Assembly: GCA_032161045.1 (NCBI GenBank)
Contig: JAVHTH010000009.1
Length of the DNA stretch: 64,000 nucleotides
Direction: 5' to 3' (one strand)
Origin: Fervidibacter sinensis
Lineage (GTDB): Bacteria; Armatimonadota; Fervidibacteria; Fervidibacterales; Fervidibacteraceae
Shown here piece by piece: positions 53,506 to 64,000 of the stretch. Each line of letters starts with the position of its first letter. The stretch's first letter is position 1. The translations under genes were made by a program, and so were the position numbers. Below the pieces are notes generated by a model that was not told where the DNA came from, ran no database searches, and worked only from the letters and a program-made list of their open reading frames with translations.

Positions 53506-53611
53506 ACTTGCCTTAACCCACTTTGGTGCGATTGCAAAGGAGGATATTTGCATAGGGAGCCGATGGGAGCCGGGAACATCTGAGCGAACCGAAGAGGATG
53601 ATAACAAACAC

Positions 53612-56682
<3,071 letters not shown>

Positions 56683-56792
56683 TGCGAGATGAGAGCATCC
56701 TTCGGCCGCGCAGGATGCACCCGGCTCCTATTTCCTGTCCAGCCATGCGACCGGACAGTGGCTCCCTATGCAGTTGTCAAGGTTCAGGGAAA

Positions 56793-56867
56793 TGGTGGAC
56801 CCGAGCGGATTTGAACCGCTGACCCCCGGTGTGCAAGACCGGTGCTCTCCCACTGAGCTACGGGCCC
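56793..56867 (-). tRNA. tRNA-Ala(TGC)
   Basis: In the 16S-23S spacer. Acceptor GGGCCCG with CGGGTCC (one G-T pair), anticodon loop CTTGCAC giving TGC, T-arm GCGGTTCAAATCCGC, encoded CCA. Confidence 0.97.
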
Positions 56868-56898
56868 ACGGCTCAAACCCGCTCATTTTCACCTTAGT

Positions 56899-56974
56899 TG
56901 GTGGGCCTGCGAGGACTTGAACCTCGGACCTCACCCTTATCAGGGGTGCGCTCTTCCACCTGAGCTACAGGCCC
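56899..56974 (-). tRNA. tRNA-Ile(GAT)
   Basis: In the 16S-23S spacer, upstream of tRNA-Ala. Acceptor GGGCCTG with CAGGCCC, anticodon loop CTGATAA giving GAT, T-arm GAGGTTCAAGTCCTC, encoded CCA. Confidence 0.97.
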
Positions 56975-56978
56975 AAGT

Positions 56979-57018
56979 CCTTGATAATGGAACAGTGCTG
57001 GGAGGAAGAGTGACGGGC
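56979..57018 (-). other. 3' arm of the pre-16S processing stem
   Basis: On the plus strand this reads CCTTGATAATGGAACAGTGC TGGGAGGAAGAGTGACGGG, nearly the same as the minus-strand 16S leader at 58798-58842, so in the transcript the two arms are complementary and bracket 16S. The expected target of RNase III. Confidence 0.8.
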
Positions 57019-57035
57019 TCGACCTTGGAGTCTTT

Positions 57036-57091
57036 GCACCGGCTTTTACCTTGGGTGCGGGGAGGGCATCACTGCCCTCCCCAGCCGGTGC
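57036..57091 (-). other. strong hairpin in the 16S-tRNA spacer
   Basis: Outer arms GCACCGGCT / AGCCGGTGC and inner arms GGGGAGGGCA / TGCCCTCCCC give a long double hairpin just downstream of 16S. It may assist processing. Confidence 0.55.
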
Positions 57092-57104
57092 TGGGGACTC
57101 CTTA

Positions 57105-58731
<1,627 letters not shown>

Positions 58732-58797
58732 TTTAATCACCCATCGCAATAAGCGATGGGCGGACGGTTCTCTGCTGGATGGGGAGCACGAGCTACC

Positions 58798-58842
58798 ACC
58801 CGTCACTCTTTTCCCACACCCAGCACTGTTCCATTGTCAAGG
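58798..58842 (-). other. 5' arm of the pre-16S processing stem
   Basis: In the rRNA leader, complementary to the spacer at 56979-57018 over some 38 bases with small mismatches. Confidence 0.8.
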
Positions 58843-58861
58843 TGCTTCAAGTGGCACATTA

Positions 58862-58890
58862 ATTATAGCCACCTGAGAAAGCGATGTCAA
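58862..58890 (-). promoter_or_regulatory. rRNA operon promoter, perfect sigma-70 consensus
   Basis: Minus strand: TTGACA (58890-58885), exactly 17 bases, TATAAT (58867-58862). Transcription would start near 58855, giving a leader of about 124 bases to mature 16S. Both hexamers are perfect, as expected for a highly expressed rRNA operon. Confidence 0.88.
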
Positions 58891-59050
58891 TAGCTCGCCA
58901 TCTCTCGGAGCAGCTTTTGAAGGTGCAATCTCAAGTCAGCGCTAAAAATAATAGCCACGCTGTCCCCGTTTGTAAATACCTGATACCCCACCAAAATTGC
59001 GGATTTTGCCGCCATTTTTACGATCTTCCCCCAACGCGCCTTCAAACATT

Positions 59051-60154
59051 TCAGCCGAAGATTAATCGTTTCCTCCGAGCAGCCACACTTTGCGAAACAC
59101 CCAGTAGAAAATAGCAAACTAAAAGGTTGCTCCCACCTGCACTGAAAAATGGGAGCGGCAAACCAGTTATTGGCATAAGCCTCAGGGTCATTCCGATATT
59201 GACAAAAATGTGAGTGGCGAAAAAACAAAAGATTCCCGCTAACACCAACGCACCGAAAAAGTTCTCGGTTTCCGACATGATTGTCAACAGCCTCCACAAC
59301 AGTGTTGAAAAAAGGACAACCACAGCACACGCGAACACAAATCCCCCCTCCTCACCCACGACCGTAAAGATGAAATCGGTGTGTTGGGCAGGGACGAAAC
59401 CCAACTTCCCCATCCTGCCTTTAAACCATCCCTTACCTGTCAAGCCTCCGGAACCTATGGCTAACTGTGATTGAATGATGTGGTAGCCTTCTTTGTTCGC
59501 CCTTGAGTAAGGGTCAACGAAAGCAATAAGCCGTTGCTTCTGGTAATCCTTAATGGCGCCCTTATGCCACCCAATCACAAAAAGTGTCAAGCCCGCTAGC
59601 ACGGTTGTGACGAGCCAGCGGATTGGAACACCAGCGAAAAACATCATGCCGAGCCAGATCATTAGCAAAACCAAAGAAGTCCCCAAATCGGGTTGCAAAA
59701 AGACTAAAGCCAAAGGCAAACAAACATGCAAACCTGTTCGGACGAAAACACGAAAATCTGTCAAGAGTTGTTCGCGGTGTTCAGCGACAAAAGTGGCAAG
59801 GGTAATTATTATTGCCGCTTTTGCGAACTCCGAAGGTTGGAGGGTAACACTGCCCATTCTTAACCACCTTTGCGCACCATATTGTTCATGGCCCCAAACG
59901 AGCACCACAACCAACAAAGCCAGATTGAGCCAGTAAATCCAACTTGACCATCGCATCCAAATTTGGTAATCGCTGCGAAGGGCAACGAAGAAGGCAACCC
60001 AACCGATCAACATCCATACGGTTTGTCTCAAAACTTTTGTCAAGCCAGATGAGTAGGTGGCACTGGCAAGCGCCAACAGGCCGATGGTTTGGAGCAAGAT
60101 CATAACTGTCAACAATAGCCAGTCTATTTGCTTCCACATTCGCCGTTCCCACAT
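59051..60154 (-). CDS. rodA: RodA/FtsW/SpoVE family peptidoglycan glycosyltransferase
   Basis: About 367 residues with ten hydrophobic helices. SEDS-family signatures: GAQRWLRMGSVTLQPSEFAK, FLQPDLGTSLVL, GSGGLTGKGWFKG with FVPAQHTDFIF and VVGEEGG, and TGLPLPFFSAGGSNLL. The catalytic Asp of SEDS polymerases would be that of QPDLGT-type or the later loop. RodA rather than FtsW is suggested by the GLTGKG and HTDFIF wording. ATG 60154 follows AAGGTGATGG. It lies about 30 bases after the HD gene and is probably co-transcribed with it. Confidence 0.93.
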   Translation of the reverse strand: MWERRMWKQIDWLLLTVMILLQTIGLLALASATYSSGLTKVLRQTVWMLIGWVAFFVALRSDYQIWMRWSSWIYWLNLALLVVVLVWGHEQYGAQRWLRMGSVTLQPSEFAKAAIIITLATFVAEHREQLLTDFRVFVRTGLHVCLPLALVFLQPDLGTSLVLLMIWLGMMFFAGVPIRWLVTTVLAGLTLFVIGWHKGAIKDYQKQRLIAFVDPYSRANKEGYHIIQSQLAIGSGGLTGKGWFKGRMGKLGFVPAQHTDFIFTVVGEEGGFVFACAVVVLFSTLLWRLLTIMSETENFFGALVLAGIFCFFATHIFVNIGMTLRLMPITGLPLPFFSAGGSNLLVCYFLLGVSQSVAARRKRLIFG

Positions 60155-60186
60155 TCCCATCACCTTGAAAAATCGCCATCAATCTC

Positions 60187-61425
60187 TCACAAGGGCAAGC
60201 GACCTTCCTCCGGTGGTTCGGCTCGCTTCCCTCTCCTCTTTCTCGGCTGCTCCTCCTCAGGTTCTGTCAAGGATGGATATTCGGGGGTTTCCGGCAACTC
60301 CGGCAACTCGGAAGGCAACTCTGCTGTCAACGCTTCTAACTCGCTCGGAAGCAATTCCAATTCTGTAGGTATTGGCGGCAGTTCGTCAAGACTCGGCAAG
60401 GGTTCTGTCTCTGTAGGAACTTGCACTGAGGCAGGTTCCTCAGAAGGTGTCAATTCAATTGGTGCTGCTGTAGGATAGCCTGCAAACAACCTTCTCCCTA
60501 AAGTCCGTTCGTAAGTTGTCCACGCACTTTCCGGTTCACGGCGTTCTTTCAAAACTGTTGCGAATTTGCGCAATTGAGCGTCAGTGAATTCAAGGAAATG
60601 AAGGGCAGCCGCTTCAAGGGTCATCGGTGGTCGTGGGGAACCCCATTCTCCAACCCCGTGATGGCTTATGAGCATATGCCTGACCCGCATCGCAAGTTCA
60701 GGTGGGAAGTTGGGAATCTGCTTGATTTTTTCCGCAACCATCTCATCTCCCAGAACTAAATGGCCCAGCAACCTCCCTTCATCGGTTCTGTCAATGTCCG
60801 TCTGCCACGAATACTCCCTAACCTTGCCGACATCGTGGAGTAAAACTCCCGTGATGAGCAAATCTCTGTCAAGTTCTGGGTAATGTTGACAAATTGTTTC
60901 TGCTAAATCCAGCACTGAGCAAATGTGCTCAATCAAGCCACCAACCCAGTTGTGGTGAAGGTAAAGGGATGCTGGGGCGTTTTTGAAGGCTTCAACAAAT
61001 TCTGGGTCGTCAAAGAAGGTGCGAAGCAGAGAACTCAGGTATTGGTTCCGAACGCTTTCAATCGCATCTCTCACTCTCCGCCACAACGCTTCAACATCCT
61101 GCTCCGTTCGCGGAACCAAATCCGCCCAATCGTATTCACCCTCTTCTACTTTCTCAATGCTTGCGACACGAACTTGTGGGAGTTGTTGGTAAAGTTCAAC
61201 GATGCCCCTCACCCGGACAACATCTCTTTCCGAAATTTCGTGGTCAACTCGCTCGGCGTCTTCCCAAACACGAGCATCAACCGCGCCTGTTTTGTCCTTC
61301 AACAGAAAAGCCAAGTAATAGCCGGGTCGGTTGCGGTAGGGAATTCGCCGCTTGCTTTTGACAACCACGATAGTGTCAACATAATCGCCGACCCTAAGGT
61401 CAGCGAGATACTGCGCCTTAGGCAT
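60187..61425 (-). CDS. OB-fold/HD-domain 3'-5' exoribonuclease YhaM-like protein
   Basis: 412 residues. N-terminal OB-fold (YLAFLLKDKTGAVDARVWED, VVRVRGIVELYQQLPQVRV) and a central HD domain: the metal His of HHNWVGGLIEHICSVLDL, LLHDVGKVREY with the HD pair, GHLVLGDEMVAEKI, RHMLISHHG and LEAAALHFLEFTDAQL. The C-terminal 110 residues are Pro/Glu/Ser/Leu-rich low complexity ending in a basic patch (RKRRGKRAE), an extension not usual in YhaM. Likely trims RNA or DNA 3' ends. Confidence 0.88.
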   Translation of the reverse strand: MPKAQYLADLRVGDYVDTIVVVKSKRRIPYRNRPGYYLAFLLKDKTGAVDARVWEDAERVDHEISERDVVRVRGIVELYQQLPQVRVASIEKVEEGEYDWADLVPRTEQDVEALWRRVRDAIESVRNQYLSSLLRTFFDDPEFVEAFKNAPASLYLHHNWVGGLIEHICSVLDLAETICQHYPELDRDLLITGVLLHDVGKVREYSWQTDIDRTDEGRLLGHLVLGDEMVAEKIKQIPNFPPELAMRVRHMLISHHGVGEWGSPRPPMTLEAAALHFLEFTDAQLRKFATVLKERREPESAWTTYERTLGRRLFAGYPTAAPIELTPSEEPASVQVPTETEPLPSLDELPPIPTELELLPSELEALTAELPSELPELPETPEYPSLTEPEEEQPRKRRGKRAEPPEEGRLPL

Positions 61426-61468
61426 GACCGACCACCTCCCGTCAACGGGAGATCGCTGTAATTAAATT

Positions 61469-61599
61469 AGGAGTTACGCAGTTGATGTAGGGGCGGTTAC
61501 TAAGCCGCCCACAGGGGCGGTTTTAACCCTTTACAAAGGATGTTTTCGGGCAGACTATCGTCCGCCCCTACACAAAATGACATCAACTGCGTAAGTCCT
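61469..61599. mobile_element. MITE-like element with 20-bp terminal inverted repeats
   Basis: Termini 61469-61488 (AGGAGTTACGCAGTTGATGT) and 61580-61599 (the complement of AGGACTTACGCAGTTGATGT) match at 19 of 20 positions. Each lies next to a T on its outer side, so the element reads TA-GGAGTTAC...GTAAGTCC-TA, compatible with TA target duplication as for IS630/Tc1-type elements. No transposase is encoded in its 131 bases. The interior (61487-61571) is a GTAGGGGC-family palindrome. Confidence 0.75.
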
Positions 61600-61679
61600 A
61601 TAAATTTTGCCAACGCCTGAACACGGAAGATTATCTTTGCAGTTTTGCCCTTCACAGCGTCACCGTTTGAAAAATCCCT

Positions 61680-62996
61680 TCAATCCCAAATTTGGTCGCA
61701 CTTCAGCAGGTCGTCGTAAGTCTCCCGCCTAACAACCAGTTTCGCTTTCCCGTCCTTGACAAAAACTACCGCAGGGCGAGGGAACCTGTTGTAGTTGCTC
61801 GCCATGCTGTAGTGATACGCTCCAGTTGTGAAAACAGCGAGAATATCACCAGGCTGAGGGTCAGCGAGTGGAATGTCTTTAATGAGCGTATCACTTTCGC
61901 AATGCTTACCGGCAACGGTCACGACTTTGTTCGGCTCTCGGTTCGCTTTGTTGGCAACGATCGCGAAGTAACGGGCGCCATAAAGCGCAGGACGGGGATT
62001 GTCGCTCATGCCTCCGTCAACCGAAACATAAGTCCGCACTCTGGGAATTTCCTTGACGACGCCGATGGTGTAAAGGGTCGTGCCTGCCTCACCGACAATT
62101 GAGCGACCAGGCTCAACAGCCAAAATCGGAAGTTCAAAACCGAAGTGCGAAGCGGCATCCTTCACGGCCTCGCAGATTGAAGCGATGAAAGTTTCAATAC
62201 TCGGTGGGTCATCCTCCGGCACATACCGAACACCTAACCCTCCGCCTAAATTCAATTCGCGCATCACAAAGCCTGTTTCAGAACGAGCAATCGCTGCGAA
62301 CGAGAACATTTGCTCAATCGCAATTTTGTATGGCTCTATCTCAAAAATCTGCGAGCCAATGTGACAGTGGAAGCCGTGCAATCTCAGATACTTGAGTGAA
62401 AGCGCTTTTTTGACTGCCTCTAAAGCCACACCGTTTTCAATGTGAAAGCCAAACTTAGTGTCAATCTGCCCCGTGCGGATGTATTCGTGAGTGTGAGCCT
62501 CAACGCCCGGGGTCAGTCTCAGCATTATTTCAGCGACGGTACCATTTTTCTCCGCAATTGAGTTCAGCCTTTCCAACTCTTCCATGCAATCTACCACGAC
62601 CCTACCGATTTTGTGCCTGACTGCCAGCGTCAATTCCTCTTCCGATTTGAAGTTCCCATGCATGTAAATTCGTTCCGCTGGGAATTTGGCTTGCAAGGCG
62701 GTGAAAAGTTCACCGCCAGATGCGACATCAAGATACAGCCCTTCTTCGTCAATGAGCCTGCACATCGCCAAGGTCAAAAACGCTTTGCCCGCATAGCAAA
62801 CTCTCGCTTCAACAGGGTAATTTTGTGCGAAAGCGTTTTTGTAGCGCCTGCAGTTTTCGCGAATTAACGCTTCGTCCATGACATAAAGCGGTGTCCCAAA
62901 CTCCTTTGCCAATTCAACGCAATCGCATCCACCAATTTCCAAGTGTCCGCGTTCGTTAATTCGCATCGTCCCTCTCAGCATTGAATCTACGCCCAT
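61680..62996 (-). CDS. lysA: diaminopimelate decarboxylase
   Basis: PLP enzyme for the last step of lysine synthesis. About 438 residues; the start is ATG 62996 or GTG 63002 (GGAGGTG 5-11 bases upstream). Motifs: the PLP lysine in VCYAGKAFLTLA, DVASGGELFTAL, LHGFHCHIGSQIF, ELNLGGGLGVRY, VEPGRSIVGEAG, KHCESDTLIKDI, and TTGAYHYSMASNYNRFPRPA. All are typical of LysA. It is divergently transcribed from aspS. Confidence 0.95.
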   Translation of the reverse strand: MGVDSMLRGTMRINERGHLEIGGCDCVELAKEFGTPLYVMDEALIRENCRRYKNAFAQNYPVEARVCYAGKAFLTLAMCRLIDEEGLYLDVASGGELFTALQAKFPAERIYMHGNFKSEEELTLAVRHKIGRVVVDCMEELERLNSIAEKNGTVAEIMLRLTPGVEAHTHEYIRTGQIDTKFGFHIENGVALEAVKKALSLKYLRLHGFHCHIGSQIFEIEPYKIAIEQMFSFAAIARSETGFVMRELNLGGGLGVRYVPEDDPPSIETFIASICEAVKDAASHFGFELPILAVEPGRSIVGEAGTTLYTIGVVKEIPRVRTYVSVDGGMSDNPRPALYGARYFAIVANKANREPNKVVTVAGKHCESDTLIKDIPLADPQPGDILAVFTTGAYHYSMASNYNRFPRPAVVFVKDGKAKLVVRRETYDDLLKCDQIWD

Positions 62997-63122
62997 TCGC
63001 ACTTGCACCTCCGCAAGTTTTTGCTGACATCTTCAAGCGGTTTATCGTGTCAAAATTTTGGCGGTTCAGGTGAAAAGATGACACGCTGGGTGACGACCGT
63101 TGAAGGGAAAGGTGAAGCGAAT

Positions 63123-64000
63123 ATGATGAAAACACACCACTGTGGCGAGTTGAGACCAAACCACATTGGACAAACTGTAACTTTATGCGGTTGGGTCAAC
63201 AGGGTTCGCGATCACGGCGGTGTCGTGTTCATTGACTTGAGAGACCGAAGCGGCATTGTCCAATGTGTCTTTGATCCTCAATTTTGTTCAACGGAAGTAG
63301 TTGCTGCCGCGAGAGAGGTTGGAAACGAATGGGTCCTAAAAGTTACGGGAGAAGTCGTCAGAAGACCACCGGGAACCGAAAACCCGAAATTGCCCACTGG
63401 TGAAATTGAAGTCCACGCAAAATCTTTGGAAATCCTCAACGACGCGAAACCTTTGCCCTTCCCCATCTCCGATGATATCTCGGTTGATGAATGGGTAAGG
63501 CTCAAGTATCGGTATTTGGACTTGAGGCGCAAAAGGATGCGAGACATTTTGGAACTTCGCCACAGGTTCACAAAGGCTGTGCGAGATTTCATGAACGAAA
63601 ACGGTTTTTGGGAAATTGAAACGCCCATTTTGTGGAAGCATACTCCCGAAGGCGCCCGCGAGTTCCTTGTCCCTTCGCGACTTCACCCGGGTAGGTTCTT
63701 CGTGTTACCCCAGTCACCCCAGATTGCTAAGCAGTTGCTAATGGTCGCAGGGATTGAGCGCTATTTCCAAATCGCAAGATGCCTGCGCGACGAAGACCCG
63801 AGAGCCGACCGCCAACCCGAGTTCACGCAAATTGACATTGAGATGAGTTTCGTAACCGCTGAGGACATTTACGACACCGTTGAACGCTTGCTCCAGTATG
63901 CCTTTGAAAAGGCAGCGGGCATCAAAGTTGACATTCCCTTCCCTCGCCTGACTTACGCTGAGGTTATGGAACGCTACGGCAGCGATAAACCTGATTTGCG
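63123..64000 (+). CDS. aspS: aspartyl-tRNA synthetase, 5' part
   Basis: Open at the window end; about 292 residues visible. Starts at ATG 63123 (or 63126) as MMKTHHCGELRPNHIGQ. The N-terminal OB-fold binds the anticodon (LCGWVNRVRDHGGVVFIDLR). The class II motif regions that follow include YRYLDLRRKRMRDILELRHR, FWEIETPILWKHTPEGAREF, LPQSPQIAKQLLM and CLRDEDPRADRQPEFTQIDI. The short catalytic lead fits bacterial AspRS. Confidence 0.95.
   Translation, partial: MMKTHHCGELRPNHIGQTVTLCGWVNRVRDHGGVVFIDLRDRSGIVQCVFDPQFCSTEVVAAAREVGNEWVLKVTGEVVRRPPGTENPKLPTGEIEVHAKSLEILNDAKPLPFPISDDISVDEWVRLKYRYLDLRRKRMRDILELRHRFTKAVRDFMNENGFWEIETPILWKHTPEGAREFLVPSRLHPGRFFVLPQSPQIAKQLLMVAGIERYFQIARCLRDEDPRADRQPEFTQIDIEMSFVTAEDIYDTVERLLQYAFEKAAGIKVDIPFPRLTYAEVMERYGSDKPDL

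Noticed and set aside
61469..61599. Complete insertion sequence
   Set aside because: 131 bases with no transposase frame; only a non-autonomous element can be supported.

Overview
The window is bacterial chromosome of moderate GC (about half) with a very GC-rich rRNA operon, which suggests a thermophile. Tat-exported Gfo/Idh/MocA paralogues, a Tat sulfatase and GH10, a cupin-type phosphoglucose isomerase and a high load of small palindromic repeats resemble uncultured Armatimonadota/'Fervidibacter'-like lineages. That placement is inference from gene content; the 16S gene at 57105-58731 could settle it.

Layout. 0-9.5 kb: a PstS-like phosphate-binding protein; a repeat-rich non-coding stretch leading into an isolated, frameshifted cas6; tRNA-Phe and tRNA-Asp; an orphan sugar ABC permease; nadC; a lytic transglycosylase; a CPBP protease; a Tat-type Gfo/Idh/MocA oxidoreductase; purC. 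9.5-15.9 kb: a secreted pectate-lyase-fold protein, a secreted helical protein, a Tat sulfatase, a membrane protein, tRNA-Leu and an RsmB-type methyltransferase. 16.0-25.8 kb is the most distinctive region. Six consecutive Tat-exported Gfo/Idh/MocA proteins in two subfamilies end in a Tat-exported GH10 enzyme, and most gaps between them hold palindromic repeats. This looks like an envelope-located carbohydrate oxidation and deconstruction island. 26-36.9 kb is mostly housekeeping: AEC transporter, tRNA-Arg, two receiver-only response regulators, citramalate synthase, 3-hydroxyisobutyrate-dehydrogenase family, PrmA-like methyltransferase, TIGR01777 protein, pyrD, CinA-like protein, proA. 36.9-45.7 kb: a URO-D family protein, a second orphan RbsC-like permease, a 774-residue secreted protein of unknown function, a beta-CASP ribonuclease-like protein, and a compact operon of a TIM-barrel-like protein, ROK kinase and cupin phosphoglucose isomerase. 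45.9-53.4 kb: an ABC exporter with an unusual N-terminal extension and zinc ribbon, metG, ubiX, an SDR, and an NSS-family transporter with a 36-residue MetS-like partner. 53.4-58.9 kb: a complete rRNA operon on the minus strand (16S, tRNA-Ile, tRNA-Ala, 23S, 5S) driven by a perfect TTGACA-N17-TATAAT promoter. 59-64 kb: rodA, an HD/OB-fold ribonuclease-like protein, a small MITE-like element, lysA and the start of aspS.

How the parts fit. The secreted and Tat-exported enzymes (pectate-lyase fold, sulfatase, GH10, seven Gfo/Idh/MocA proteins) would process polysaccharides outside the cytoplasm. Permeases would import the sugars, and the ROK kinase and cupin isomerase would feed them into glycolysis. 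Superimposed on this are several dispersed repeat families: palindromes of the GTAGGGGC, GGAGGGC/GAGCCG and TGTAGCGTCG types, and heptanucleotide tandem repeats that occur both between genes and inside reading frames. I see no complete undescribed defence or mobile system. The best leads are the Gfo/Idh/MocA-GH10 array, the repeat families, the broken cas6 with nearby direct repeats, and the ABC exporter architecture.
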